From contig NZ_JAFBIV010000001.1 of the NCBI RefSeq assembly GCF_021531915.1, positions 186,001-250,000 on the forward strand: DNA of 64,000 bases, read 5' to 3'. Both the position numbers and the translations under genes were made by a program. Under the pieces are notes generated by a model. The model saw only the letters and a program-made list of their open reading frames with translations, was not told the DNA's origin and searched no databases. This document shows, piece after piece, positions 9,893 to 18,686 of this stretch (its first letter is position 1; every line of letters starts with the position of its first letter). Source of the DNA: Oscillibacter valericigenes (GTDB taxonomy: Bacteria > Bacillota > Clostridia > Oscillospirales > Oscillospiraceae).

Positions 9893-9924
9893 AACAGGAA
9901 GGACGCCGGGCGTCCTTCCTGTTT
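9893..9924 (+). terminator. Terminator of the SBP-5 gene
   Basis: Stem AACAGGAAGGACGC / GCGTCCTTCCTGTT with a short loop, followed by a weak T run, 16 bp after the stop. Confidence 0.8.
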
Positions 9925-9935
9925 GCTTCTGGAAA

Positions 9936-9966
9936 AAACCGGGGATGGCTGTGCCATCCCCGGTTT
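9936..9966 (-). terminator. Terminator of the sulfatase/ABC operon (minus strand)
   Basis: Perfect stem AAACCGGGGATGGC / GCCATCCCCGGTTT with a TGT loop. On the minus strand it is followed by a T-rich run, and it lies 22 bp past the stop of the substrate-binding gene. Confidence 0.88.
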
Positions 9967-9988
9967 GTGCTGTGATGGGAGAAGCTGA

Positions 9989-11047
9989 TTACTTGCCGGC
10001 CTCGATCATGTTGTCGAACATGACATAATCGGCAACGGGGACTTCCTTCTCCACGGCGCCGGCCGCGATGAAGTTGTCCTGCTGGACCTTGTAGTAGCCC
10101 TCAATGGAGCCATCAGCGGCACCGGCGGCCACTTCCTTGCCGGTGAACCAGTCGGCAACACCGCGCTCGGCATAAACGGCATCATAGTCGGTCTTGGTCT
10201 GGTCAGCCACATACTGGGCGACTTCCTCATAGTTGCCGTCAGCAGCGTAATCCATGCCCTTGTACAGAGCCTTGGTGAAACGCAGGATCTTGTCGGCGTT
10301 GTTCTCGGCATACTTGGGAGTCACGATCCAGCTGGCCAGGGAGACGGTGGTGTCGGAGAAGGTCATGTTGTCGCACAGCAGAGTGCCCTTGTCGCCCAGC
10401 TCTTCCATGATCTTCAGGCTGTTGGGGGACCAGGTGGCGCAGGCGTCCACGCCGCCGGACAGCATGGCGGTGACGATGTTGGAGGCGTCCATATCCATGG
10501 CCTTGATGTCATCCATGGACAGGCCGGCCTTCTCCAGGCCGTTCTTCAGGATGTCCTCGCTGGAGGTACCGGAGGAATAAGCCACGGTCTTGCCCTTCAG
10601 GTCTTCCAGGGTCTTGACGTCGGGACCGCCGATGACGGCGTCGCCGTTGGAGATGTGGGACAGGGCGAAGATCTTGGCCTTGCCGTTGATGCACAGCTTG
10701 TGGGCGCCCTGGCCGATATAGCCCATGTCGATGGAGCCGGATTCCATGGCGGCGATGATGGTCGGGCCGTCAGCGAATTCCATCAGGTTGACGGTGATGC
10801 CGGCTTCCTCGAAATAGCCCTTGTTGATGGCGGTGGTCACGGACCACAGGCTGCCGTAGTTGGGCATGTAGGCGATGTTCAGGGTAATGGGCTCCTCAGC
10901 GGGCTCGGCGGGGGTGTTATCTGCCGGCTGCTCGGTCTGCTCGGGCTCCTTGGTCTCAGCGGAAGCGGGTTCTTCCTTGGCACCGCAGGCGGCCAGGGAC
11001 AGCACCATCACGAGCGCCAGCAGCAGGGAAATGAACTTGTTCTTCAT
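9989..11047 (-). CDS. Sulfonate/sulfate-ester-type ABC transporter substrate-binding lipoprotein (NMT1/SsuA-like)
   Basis: A 352-residue binding lipoprotein: MKNKFISLLLALVMVLSLAAC is a classic signal with an LAAC lipobox, followed by an acidic E/P/T linker. The fold is that of the SsuA/TauA/NMT1 family (LNIAYMPNYGSLWSVTTAIN, AMESGSIDMGYIGQGAH, GVDACATWSPNSLKIMEELG). The family is known for sulfonates, taurine, sulfate esters and pyrimidine precursors; the ligand cannot be read from sequence alone. It is the last gene of a minus-strand operon behind sulfatase, permease and ATPase, so a sulfated compound is the favoured ligand. RBS GGAGGT precedes the ATG. Confidence 0.88.
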   Translation of the reverse strand: MKNKFISLLLALVMVLSLAACGAKEEPASAETKEPEQTEQPADNTPAEPAEEPITLNIAYMPNYGSLWSVTTAINKGYFEEAGITVNLMEFADGPTIIAAMESGSIDMGYIGQGAHKLCINGKAKIFALSHISNGDAVIGGPDVKTLEDLKGKTVAYSSGTSSEDILKNGLEKAGLSMDDIKAMDMDASNIVTAMLSGGVDACATWSPNSLKIMEELGDKGTLLCDNMTFSDTTVSLASWIVTPKYAENNADKILRFTKALYKGMDYAADGNYEEVAQYVADQTKTDYDAVYAERGVADWFTGKEVAAGAADGSIEGYYKVQQDNFIAAGAVEKEVPVADYVMFDNMIEAGK

Positions 11048-11103
11048 CTTATACCTCCAAAAAATGTTTATTTTCCACCGGGCACAGCCCGAAGTGGTTC
11101 AAC

Positions 11104-11895
11104 TTATTTGCGGACCTCCAGGTATTCCTGATAGACCTCGCCCCAGATCTGGGCCTTCAGGTCCAGGAACTCCTTCTGCATCTTCAGGTCCTGGGTGCGG
11201 GGATAGGGCAGGTTGATGTCGATGATGGTCTTGATGCGGCCGGGACGGGCGCTCATGACGATGACCTTGGTGGCCAGGATGATGGCCTCCTCCACGTCGT
11301 GAGTGATGAAGAAGCAGGTCTTCTTCTCCTCCTGCCAGGTTTTGGTGAGCTCCGCCTGCAGCTGGGTGCGGGTCTGGGCATCCAGAGCGCCGAAGGGCTC
11401 GTCCATCAGCAGCACCTCGGGCTGCACGGCGTAGGCGCGGGCGATGGCCACGCGCTGCTTCATGCCGCCGGACAGCTCCTTGGGATAGGCGTCCACGAAG
11501 CCCTCCAGGTCCACCATCCTGATATACTTCATGGCGATCTCTTTGGCCTGATCGTCGGGCATGCCCTTCAGCTTCAGGCCGAACATGACGTTCTTCAGCA
11601 CGGTGAGCCAGGGGAACAGAGCGTACTGCTGGAACACCACGCCGCGCTCGGTGCCGGTGCCCTCCACCTTCTTGCCGTCCACATACACGGCGCCGGAGGT
11701 GGGCTCCAGCAGGCCGGCGATGATGTTCAGCAGGGTGGACTTGCCGCAGCCGGAGGGGCCGACGACACAGATAAATTCGTTTTCATAGATATCCAGATCC
11801 ACGCCGTTGAGAGCGACCATTTTGCCCTGACGGCCGTCGTAGATCTTTTCCACATGGTCGATTTTGACCTTCAGATTTCTCTCTTCTCCTGCCAT
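11104..11895 (-). CDS. ABC transporter ATP-binding protein (SsuB/TauB type)
   Basis: The motor subunit of the importer. Walker A GPSGCGKST, Q-loop FQQYALFPW, ABC signature LSGGMKQR, Walker B VLLMDEPFGALD and the switch histidine (FITHDVEEA) are all present in 263 residues, the typical size of the nitrate/sulfonate/taurine ATPase group. Its first codons overlap the end of the permease gene by 25 bp, so the two are translationally coupled. Together with 9989-11047 and 11871-12653 it forms one complete importer. Confidence 0.93.
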   Translation of the reverse strand: MAGEERNLKVKIDHVEKIYDGRQGKMVALNGVDLDIYENEFICVVGPSGCGKSTLLNIIAGLLEPTSGAVYVDGKKVEGTGTERGVVFQQYALFPWLTVLKNVMFGLKLKGMPDDQAKEIAMKYIRMVDLEGFVDAYPKELSGGMKQRVAIARAYAVQPEVLLMDEPFGALDAQTRTQLQAELTKTWQEEKKTCFFITHDVEEAIILATKVIVMSARPGRIKTIIDINLPYPRTQDLKMQKEFLDLKAQIWGEVYQEYLEVRK

Positions 11896-12653
11896 CCCGT
11901 CAGCTTCCTTTCTAATGTTTTGATGATTTTTTCAGAGGTGATGCCGATGATGCCGATCAGAATGATGTACAGCAGCATGGGAGCCACTTCAAAGCTGTTG
12001 CTGAAAGAGCGGATTCGCATGCCCATACCGGCGGAGGCGCCGGTGGACTCGGCGGCGATCAGGGTGGTCAGTGCCACGGAGACGCCCAGACGGACCGCGG
12101 TGAGGATGAAGGGGGTGGTGGCGGGGAACACGACCTTGATGAACAGGTCCTTGTCCTTGGCGCCCAGCACCCGGGCGGCCTTCAGCAGCGTCTCATCCAC
12201 GTTGCGCACGCCCTGATAGATGGTGACGGTCATGATCAGGAAGGTGGCCAGCCAGATGACGATGATCTGGGGCTTGCGGCCAACGCCCACGGCAATGACC
12301 ACCAGAGGCACGTAGGCCAGAGGGGGAATGTTGCGGATGAACTGAATCCAGGGCTCCAGGATGTTCCGCACCGGCAGGTACCAGGCCATCAGGAAGGCCA
12401 CGGGGACCGCCGTCACAAAGCCCAGAGCGAAGCCGGCCAGCACGGAGATCATACTGCTGATGAAGTCCTCCGCCAGGATGCCTCTGGAAATGACGGTGCC
12501 CAGCGCCTGGATGATGGCGGGCAGGAAGGGGAAGCTGCGGGCCGTCTTTTCATTGACGGACAGGAAGAACCACAGCAGCATAGCCACCAGGAAGGAGATG
12601 ATCAGCCATCCCCAGGGCGGTATTTGGAGTTTGCTTTTCTTTTTGTTGTCCAT
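11871..12653 (-). CDS. ABC transporter permease (SsuC/TauC type)
   Basis: The 260-residue inner-membrane component has about six predicted membrane segments and a binding-protein-dependent transport core (FIRNIPPLAYVPLVVIAVG, ARVLGAKDKDLFIKVVFPA). The latter is the EAA-like loop that contacts the ATPase. It belongs to the nitrate/sulfonate/taurine permease family. It starts 15 bp downstream of the sulfatase stop, which ties the transporter to the sulfatase in one transcript. Confidence 0.92.
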   Translation of the reverse strand: MDNKKKSKLQIPPWGWLIISFLVAMLLWFFLSVNEKTARSFPFLPAIIQALGTVISRGILAEDFISSMISVLAGFALGFVTAVPVAFLMAWYLPVRNILEPWIQFIRNIPPLAYVPLVVIAVGVGRKPQIIVIWLATFLIMTVTIYQGVRNVDETLLKAARVLGAKDKDLFIKVVFPATTPFILTAVRLGVSVALTTLIAAESTGASAGMGMRIRSFSNSFEVAPMLLYIILIGIIGITSEKIIKTLERKLTGWQEKREI

Positions 12654-12668
12654 ATTCCTCTCTCCCGT

Positions 12669-14120
12669 TTAATAGAATTCCTTGATCCGGTGGAACCAGG
12701 TGCCCGCGGGGTCCTTCAGCTCCTTCATATACTTGGACATGATGTCCAGGTATTTCTTTTTCACGTCGGCATAGGCCGGATCGTAACACACATTGTGGAG
12801 CTGATAGGGGTCCTTTTTCAGGTCGTACAGCTCGCCCCGCTCGCTCTCGTTGAAGGTCAGCTGGTAGTCGTGGTCCCGGACCATCCGCTGGCGGCCCACA
12901 TAGAAGTGGCTGTGGAACTCGCCGTAGACCTCCGAGCGGCCGTTGCTGGCCTTTTCGCCCATCATCAGGGGCAGGACGCTCTCGCCGTCCACCGGCTGGG
13001 GAGGCTTCACGCCCGCCACGTCCAGGATGGTGGGCATCATCTCGTGGAGGTAGACGAAGCTGTCGTTGTCCTCTGTGCCGGCACCCTTGACCACCATGGG
13101 GATGTGGTAAATTTCATCGAAGGTGAAGGCGCCCTTTTCAATGAGCTTGTGGGCGCCCAGGCAGTCGCCGTGGTCGGCGCTGTAAATGATAATGGTGTCG
13201 TCGTAGAGACCCTCGGCCTTCAGCTTGTCCACAATCATGCCCACCATGTCGTCGATCATGGTGCAGTGGCCGTAGTACCGGGCTGCGATCTCCTGGAAGC
13301 CCTTCCAGCCGTAGTTCCCCAGGCCCCACATCTTCTCGCTGAGGTAGTAGCCGTAGGGCTTGTCCAGCATGTCATCGCAGTAGCTGGGATGCTCCGGGAT
13401 GTCCTCCGGGTTGTACATGGAGTAGTAAGGCTCCGGCACGATGCTGGGGCTGTGGGGGCCCCAGAAGTTGGCCCAGATGAAGAAGGGCTTGTCCTCCTCC
13501 TTGGCCTTGTCAATGAGCCGGTTGGTCTCGTGGGCCACAAAGTATTCGATGGTGCTCTCCACCGGGCCCTCATGCTTGCAGAACATCTCCTGGATCTGGA
13601 GGGCGGGGTTGTCCCCCAGGAAGCCGTGGGATACGTCCACGTTGTCAAAGCCGTTTTCCTTGAGATACTCCTCGTAGTAGTTGGGCTCATTGTCAGGGGG
13701 CTGGTCGAAGATCAGGCTCTTGAACACCCGGCTGCCGGGGAAGCCGTAGCCCATGAAGGGCTTGCCGTCGTCAAAGCCGCATTCCTCGGGGGTCTTGTCC
13801 GGGGTGACATGCCACTTGCCGGCGTAGCCGCAGTAGTAGCCCGCGTCGTGCATGCAGTCGCCCAGCAGGGGTGTGCCCTCTTTGATACAGGTGAAATTGT
13901 CCACCACGCCGTGCTTATGGGGATAGAGGCCCGTCATCACGCTGGCCCGTGCCGGCGCGCAGATGGCGGAGGGGGTGTAGGCATTGGTGAATTTCATGCC
14001 TTCCGCCGCCAGCTGGTCGATATGGGGCGTTTTGCAGATGGGGTTCAGCCCATAGGCGCTGATGGTGTCCATGCGCTGCTGGTCGGACAGGATCAGCAGA
14101 ACATTTTTGCGTTTCGCCAT
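12669..14120 (-). CDS. Type I sulfatase (formylglycine-dependent, Cys type), predicted cytoplasmic
   Basis: It hydrolyses sulfate esters. The active-site signature is CAPAR at residues 54-58, where Cys54 must be converted to formylglycine. Metal ligands are visible as LSDQQR at the N-terminus and SADHGD in the middle. I chose the ATG at 14120 (MAKRKNVLLI) because GGAAAGG lies upstream; the longer frame back to 14168 lacks a good RBS. There is no signal peptide, so the enzyme should act in the cytoplasm after uptake by the ABC importer encoded next in the operon. The maturase it needs is encoded at 15346-16476. The substrate is not certain; neighbouring amino-sugar genes suggest GlcNAc- or GalNAc-sulfate. 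Confidence 0.93.
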   Translation of the reverse strand: MAKRKNVLLILSDQQRMDTISAYGLNPICKTPHIDQLAAEGMKFTNAYTPSAICAPARASVMTGLYPHKHGVVDNFTCIKEGTPLLGDCMHDAGYYCGYAGKWHVTPDKTPEECGFDDGKPFMGYGFPGSRVFKSLIFDQPPDNEPNYYEEYLKENGFDNVDVSHGFLGDNPALQIQEMFCKHEGPVESTIEYFVAHETNRLIDKAKEEDKPFFIWANFWGPHSPSIVPEPYYSMYNPEDIPEHPSYCDDMLDKPYGYYLSEKMWGLGNYGWKGFQEIAARYYGHCTMIDDMVGMIVDKLKAEGLYDDTIIIYSADHGDCLGAHKLIEKGAFTFDEIYHIPMVVKGAGTEDNDSFVYLHEMMPTILDVAGVKPPQPVDGESVLPLMMGEKASNGRSEVYGEFHSHFYVGRQRMVRDHDYQLTFNESERGELYDLKKDPYQLHNVCYDPAYADVKKKYLDIMSKYMKELKDPAGTWFHRIKEFY

Positions 14121-14183
14121 ACTGTTAGTTCCTTTCCTGCTACCCAGGCATATTGGCCAAAATAGCACAAAGATTCTGCTATT

Positions 14184-14212
14184 ATACTACTACCTTTTGA
14201 AGAAATTGTCAA
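14184..14212 (-). promoter_or_regulatory. Promoter of the sulfatase-ABC operon
   Basis: On the minus strand TTGACA (14207-14212), a 17 bp spacer and TAGTAT (14184-14189). An overlapping TATAAT (14181-14186) gives a 20 bp spacer. About 65 bp upstream of the sulfatase ATG. Confidence 0.6.
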
Positions 14213-14252
14213 ACTTGCGAATGGTTTCGTCAAAAAGTTCGGTCTCTTTTTG

Positions 14253-14266
14253 GCTAAACGTTTACA
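14253..14266. promoter_or_regulatory. cre-like / LacI-family operator palindrome
   Basis: GCTAAACGTTTACA contains the perfect palindrome TAAACGTTTA and matches 12 of 14 positions of the Gram-positive catabolite-responsive element consensus TGWAARCGYTWWCW. It lies about 40 bp upstream of the -35 of the sulfatase operon and overlaps the stop codon of the epimerase gene, so part of the match is coding. CcpA or another LacI-family repressor could bind here; this is inference. Confidence 0.4.
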
Positions 14267-15143
14267 TAAGCGCAATCCTGTAACACAAATCCCGGATTTC
14301 CCCGGGAACCAGGGTGATGCAGTGGGACTTGTGGAAAAATTCACCATCCTCATTGTCCACGGCGGCGCATCCGTGCCAGGGCTCCAGGCAGACGAAGGGA
14401 GCCTCGCAGCCGCTCTTGGTCCAGAAGGCCACCATGGGAAAGCCGGCGAAATCCAGACGGACGCCGTGGCCGGTCTCCCGGTGGAGGAGGCTGACGCCGG
14501 TGGACCGCAGGTTTTCCAGAATGATGGTGTCCAGCCGGTCGAAGACGGCGCGGTCCAGGGGGAAGCGGTCCGTGCCGTGCAGCAGGGGTTCCCGCCCGTC
14601 ATGGCGCACCAGGCCCTCCGGAGTCAGCAGGATGGTATCTGCCTGCTCCGGCCGGTCAAAGACGATCTGGTAATCCTCAAAGCGCTCGCCCGCGTGGAGG
14701 GGGCAGCGGAAGGCGGTATGGGCGCCGATGCAGAAGGGCATGGGGGCGCTGCCGGTGTTCTCCACCCGGAAGGCGGTGGAAAAGCCGTCCTCCGTCAGGG
14801 TGTGGCAGACCCGGAGGGAGAAGGGGAAGGGGTAGCGGACCAGGGTCTCCGGGCACTCCCGCAGCTCCAGAACCACATGGCGGTCATCCTGCTCCACCGG
14901 GGAAAAGTCCAGATCCCGGGCAAAGCCGTGGCGGGACATCTCATAGGGCTGTCCGTGGAACAGGACCTGCCCGTCCTTCAGATTGCCCACAATGGGGAAC
15001 AGCAGCGGGTTCCGCCCGGGCCAGTAGGCCGGGTCCCCGTTCCAGATGTATTCGGTGCCGGCGGCGTCCCGCAGGGAGACCAGCTCGCCGCCATGGCTGT
15101 CCACAGTGGCCCGCAGACCGTGATGGGAAAGTGTAAACTGCAT
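14262..15143 (-). CDS. Aldose 1-epimerase family protein (GalM/LacX-like)
   Basis: A predicted mutarotase that interconverts alpha and beta anomers of a sugar. The start at 15143 (MQFTLSHHGLRATVDSHGGE) has AGGAGG at a good distance; the frame extends further upstream without an RBS. Family features are the SLRDAAGTEYIWNGDPAYW block, the NPLLFPIVG motif, the conserved histidine in SRHGFARD, and IGAHTAFRCP. At 293 residues it fits the LacX/YeaD-like branch. Its place between the sulfatase and the maturase suggests it serves the same sugar pathway. Confidence 0.85.
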   Translation of the reverse strand: MQFTLSHHGLRATVDSHGGELVSLRDAAGTEYIWNGDPAYWPGRNPLLFPIVGNLKDGQVLFHGQPYEMSRHGFARDLDFSPVEQDDRHVVLELRECPETLVRYPFPFSLRVCHTLTEDGFSTAFRVENTGSAPMPFCIGAHTAFRCPLHAGERFEDYQIVFDRPEQADTILLTPEGLVRHDGREPLLHGTDRFPLDRAVFDRLDTIILENLRSTGVSLLHRETGHGVRLDFAGFPMVAFWTKSGCEAPFVCLEPWHGCAAVDNEDGEFFHKSHCITLVPGEIRDLCYRIALM

Positions 15144-15255
15144 GGCAGAACCTCCTGAGTGTATGTATGAAAGTGTGCTTCTGCATCCATTATACCGGGC
15201 TGCCGGAGAAAAGTCACGGGATATTGGGTGATTTTGAAAGGATCGCAAAAAGCCA

Positions 15256-15284
15256 TTGCCGTTTTGCGAAAAAGTGTGTAAAAT
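15256..15284 (+). promoter_or_regulatory. Promoter of the maturase-ROK-nagB-nagA operon
   Basis: TTGCCG (15256-15261), a 17 bp spacer and TAAAAT (15279-15284). It lies in the divergent region facing the epimerase gene, about 60 bp before the maturase ATG. Confidence 0.6.
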
Positions 15285-15345
15285 GTCAGTATAGCCAACA
15301 GGCGGCCCCGGGAATGGGAAGACGCCGCCGGACAGGAGTTTTGTC

Positions 15346-16476
15346 ATGCCCCCCCTGAGCCTGCTGATCAAACCGGTCTCCGGCAGCTGCAACATGCGGT
15401 GCCGTTACTGCTTTTACGCCGATGAAACGGAAAACCGCGCTGTGGCCCTGCTGGGCCGCATGACCCGGGAGACCATGCACACCATCGTGGACAAGGCTCT
15501 GGATTACGCCGACGGTGATTGCACCTTCGCCTTCCAGGGCGGCGAGCCCACCCTGGCGGGACTGGACTTTTTCCGGGACCTGTCGGAGTACGTGAGCCGT
15601 CACCCCAATCCCAAGGGTGTCCGGGTCCATTACGCTGTCCAGACCAACGGCTATGCCCTGGACGAGGACTGGGCCCGGTGGCTGGCGGAGAACCATGTCT
15701 TAGTGGGCATCTCCCTGGACGGGCCCAAGGAGCTCCACGACCGCTACCGGATGGACCGGGAGGGGAAGGGGACCTTCAACCGCGTCATGGCTGCCATCCG
15801 CCTGCTGGAAAAACACGGCGTGGACTTCAACATCCTGACGGTGGTCTCCGCCGCCAACGCCCGCCGGGGCCAGCAGGTGTACAGCTTCTTCAAAAAGCAG
15901 GGCTTCCGGTATCAGCAGTATATCGAATGTCTGGACCCCATCGGTGAGGTGCAGGGCGGACATGAGTACTCCCTGACGCCGGAGCGGTACGAGGCCTTTT
16001 TGAAGAGCGTGTTCGACGCCTGGTATCAGGACATGAAGGCAGGCCGCTACGTCTACAACCGCTATTTTGAAAACCTGATGATGCTGCTGACCGGACAGGC
16101 TCCGGAGAGCTGCAATCTGCGGGGCGTCTGCGCCCCCCAGTGGGTCATCGAGGCCGACGGCAGCGTCTATCCCTGCGATTTTTACGCATTGGACCGGTGG
16201 CGGCTGGGCAATATTCTGGAGGACTCCTTCGAGACGATGGAGGAGGTCCGCCGGGCCTCCGGCTTCGTGGAGTGGTCCCGGCGGCTGCCGGAGGACTGCA
16301 AAGCCTGCCGCTGGCTGCCCCTGTGCCGCAACGGCTGCCGCAGGAACCGGGAGCCCGTGACAGCGGACAGCACCGGAAAGAACTATTTCTGTGAGGCGTA
16401 CAAGCACTTTCTGGAATACGCCTGCCCCCGGCTGATGGAAGTCTGCCAGCTGCTGCGGCAGCGGGCCGGACGATAA
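15346..16476 (+). CDS. Anaerobic sulfatase-maturating enzyme (radical SAM/SPASM)
   Basis: It oxidises the active-site Cys (or Ser) of sulfatases to formylglycine without oxygen. The radical SAM cluster motif is CNMRCRYC (Cys15, 19, 22). The C-terminal SPASM domain has the expected cysteines for two auxiliary clusters (ESCNLRGVCAP, CKACRWLPLCRNGC, FCEAY). The PCDFYAL stretch contains the aspartate known from anSME as catalytic base. The 376 residues match the family length. RBS AGGAGT precedes the ATG. It begins the plus-strand arm facing the sulfatase operon, a strong functional link. Confidence 0.95.
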   Translation: MPPLSLLIKPVSGSCNMRCRYCFYADETENRAVALLGRMTRETMHTIVDKALDYADGDCTFAFQGGEPTLAGLDFFRDLSEYVSRHPNPKGVRVHYAVQTNGYALDEDWARWLAENHVLVGISLDGPKELHDRYRMDREGKGTFNRVMAAIRLLEKHGVDFNILTVVSAANARRGQQVYSFFKKQGFRYQQYIECLDPIGEVQGGHEYSLTPERYEAFLKSVFDAWYQDMKAGRYVYNRYFENLMMLLTGQAPESCNLRGVCAPQWVIEADGSVYPCDFYALDRWRLGNILEDSFETMEEVRRASGFVEWSRRLPEDCKACRWLPLCRNGCRRNREPVTADSTGKNYFCEAYKHFLEYACPRLMEVCQLLRQRAGR

Positions 16477-16519
16477 AACCTGTCAACAACCAAGACTATT
16501 ATTTTTTGGGAGGTCAGAT

Positions 16520-17896
16520 ATGGAACGATTTGGAATCTCTGTGGACGTGAAGAACAAGCCTGTGCTGGACCCGGAGTTCATCCCCATGCTGAAATTCAAC
16601 CGCGCGTTTCTGCAGGACGCGAAAAAGCCGGTCTCTATCGCCGTGGAGCGGGCAGACGGCCAGATCGCCACGACCCACACCTTTCTTCACGGCACCCCGG
16701 ACATGGCTGACGCCGACCGCTATTACATCGACCGTCTGGTGAAGACCGAACTGTGGATGAAGGGCGGCTACAAGGTCTATGTGAACGACAAGGACATCTA
16801 TGAGTACCTGCGCGGTGTGTACTGCGCGGGCGGAGCCCGGGCCTTCGACTGGGAGTTCATGGCCGACGTCTTTGAGCACCCCTTTGAGGTGGTCTATACC
16901 GAAGACATCCCCGAGACGCTGGACAAGCCCGTCCCCATGGGCGGCCACCTGGAGGGCTGCCGCATCGGCTTCGACGCCGGCGGCTCCGACCGTAAGGTCT
17001 CCGCTGTCATCGACGGCGAGACCGTCTTCTCCGAGGAGGTGGTCTGGCTGCCCAAGATCAATCCCGACCCGGAGTATCACTACGAGGGCATCGTCTCCGC
17101 CCTGAAGGCCGCTGCCGCCCACATGCCCCGGGTGGACGCCGTGGGCGTCTCCTCCGCCGGCATCTATATCAACAACCGCACCATGAAGGCCTCCCTCTTC
17201 CTGAAGGTCCCCAAGGACCTGTACGAGGAGAAGGTGAAGGACATCTTCATCCGCGCCATCACCGATACCTTCGGCGACGTGCCCTACGCCGTGGCCAACG
17301 ACGGCGACGTGTCCGCCCTGGCCGGTACCATGAGCCTGAACGACAACAACGTCATGGGCATCGCCATGGGCACCAGCGAGGCCGTGGGCTATGTGGATGA
17401 GAATGGCCAGATCACCGGTTGGCTCAACGAGCTGGCTTTTGTCCCCGTGGACGCCAACCCTGACGCCATGCTGGACGAGTGGTCCGGTGATATCGGCTGC
17501 GGCGTCAAGTACTTCTGCCAGGACGGCGTGAACAAACTGGCGCCCCGGGCGGGCATCGAGCTGGACGAGAGCGCCTCTCCCGCCGAGAAGCTGAAGGTCA
17601 CCCAGAAGCTGATGGAAGAGGGCGACCAGCGGGCCGCCAGGGTCTACGAGTCCATCGGCTGCTACCTGGGCCACACCCTGGCTTACTACTACGAGAAGTA
17701 CGGCTTCCGCTATGTGCTGCTGCTGGGCCGCGTCATGAGCGGCAAGGGCGGCGATCTGCTGCTGGAGACCTGCCAGAAGGTGCTGAACGACGAGTATCCC
17801 GAGGCTGCCGCCGGCTTCAAGCTGACCCTGCCGGACGAGAAGTTCCGCCGGGTGGGCCAGTCCATGGCCGCTGCCAGCCTGCCTGAGATGAAGTGA
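16520..17896 (+). CDS. ROK-family protein, probable amino-sugar kinase with N-terminal extension
   Basis: A 458-residue protein. Residues from about 150 on resemble ROK sugar kinases: phosphate motif IGFDAGGSDRKVSAVIDGE, catalytic-Asp region VANDGDVSALAG, GIAMGTSEAVG, and adenosine-side LLLGRVMSGKGGD. The first ~145 residues are an extra region I do not recognise. The usual ROK zinc motif with its CGCGxxGC cysteines is missing; the equivalent stretch reads DIGCGVKYFC. Its position upstream of nagB and nagA suggests phosphorylation of GlcNAc (or a related sugar). Activity is inference. RBS GGGAGG precedes the ATG. Confidence 0.75.
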   Translation: MERFGISVDVKNKPVLDPEFIPMLKFNRAFLQDAKKPVSIAVERADGQIATTHTFLHGTPDMADADRYYIDRLVKTELWMKGGYKVYVNDKDIYEYLRGVYCAGGARAFDWEFMADVFEHPFEVVYTEDIPETLDKPVPMGGHLEGCRIGFDAGGSDRKVSAVIDGETVFSEEVVWLPKINPDPEYHYEGIVSALKAAAAHMPRVDAVGVSSAGIYINNRTMKASLFLKVPKDLYEEKVKDIFIRAITDTFGDVPYAVANDGDVSALAGTMSLNDNNVMGIAMGTSEAVGYVDENGQITGWLNELAFVPVDANPDAMLDEWSGDIGCGVKYFCQDGVNKLAPRAGIELDESASPAEKLKVTQKLMEEGDQRAARVYESIGCYLGHTLAYYYEKYGFRYVLLLGRVMSGKGGDLLLETCQKVLNDEYPEAAAGFKLTLPDEKFRRVGQSMAAASLPEMK

Positions 17897-17930
17897 TCCG
17901 GGCGCATCATCACTGAGGAGGAGATTTCAT

Positions 17931-18686
17931 ATGATCAGAATTTATCAGGAGGCGGACTACGAGGCCATGAGCCGCCGGGCCGCCAACCTCATTTCCGCGG
18001 AGGTCATCCGCAATCCCGCCTGTGTGCTGGGTCTGGCCACCGGCTCCACCCCCATCGGCACCTACAAGCAGCTGGCTGCCTGGAATCAGCGGGGCGACTT
18101 CAGCTTCAGGGAAGTCCAGACCGTCAACCTGGACGAGTACAAGGGCCTGGCTCCCACCCATGACCAGAGCTACCGCTACTTCATGCAGACCAACTTCTTC
18201 GACCACATCGACATCGACGTGGCAAAGACCCACGTGCCCGACGGCCTGGCCGCCGACCCCGACGCCGAGTGCGCCCGGTATGACGAGCTGGTGCGCTCCC
18301 TGGGCTACGCCGACCTGCAGCTGCTGGGCCTGGGCCACAACGGACACATCGGCTTCAACGAGCCCTGCGATAACTATGTGAAGGAGACCCATGTGGTGGA
18401 CCTGACCGAGAGCACCATCGAGGCCAACGCCCGCTTCTTCGCCTCCGCCGATGATGTGCCCCGCCAGGCCCTGACCATGGGCATCGGCTGCATCATGGCG
18501 GCCCGCCGGGTGCTGCTGATCGCCAGCGGCGCCGACAAGGCAGACGCGGTGTACAAGGCCTTCTGCGGCCCCATCACGCCCTTCTGCCCGGCCTCCATCC
18601 TGCAGCTCCACAACGACGTGGTGCTGGTGGGCGACAAGGCGGCTCTCAGCAAGCTGGTAGCTGCGGGGGTGCCCGTATGCGAGTGA
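17931..18686 (+). CDS. nagB: Glucosamine-6-phosphate deaminase
   Basis: It converts glucosamine-6-phosphate to fructose-6-phosphate and ammonia. Family motifs are ATGSTPIGTYKQL (phosphate loop), NLDEYKGLAPTHDQSYRYFM and LGLGHNGHIGFNEP, including the catalytic Asp and His. The 251-residue length matches the family. GAGGAGGAG precedes the ATG. The 3' end overlaps nagA by 10 bp, so the two are translationally coupled, and the gene follows the ROK gene by 34 bp. Confidence 0.96.
   Translation: MIRIYQEADYEAMSRRAANLISAEVIRNPACVLGLATGSTPIGTYKQLAAWNQRGDFSFREVQTVNLDEYKGLAPTHDQSYRYFMQTNFFDHIDIDVAKTHVPDGLAADPDAECARYDELVRSLGYADLQLLGLGHNGHIGFNEPCDNYVKETHVVDLTESTIEANARFFASADDVPRQALTMGIGCIMAARRVLLIASGADKADAVYKAFCGPITPFCPASILQLHNDVVLVGDKAALSKLVAAGVPVCE

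Noticed and set aside
12624-14165. Long plus-strand frame opposite the sulfatase
   Set aside because: It is a shadow of the sulfatase gene, whose active-site and metal motifs are on the minus strand.
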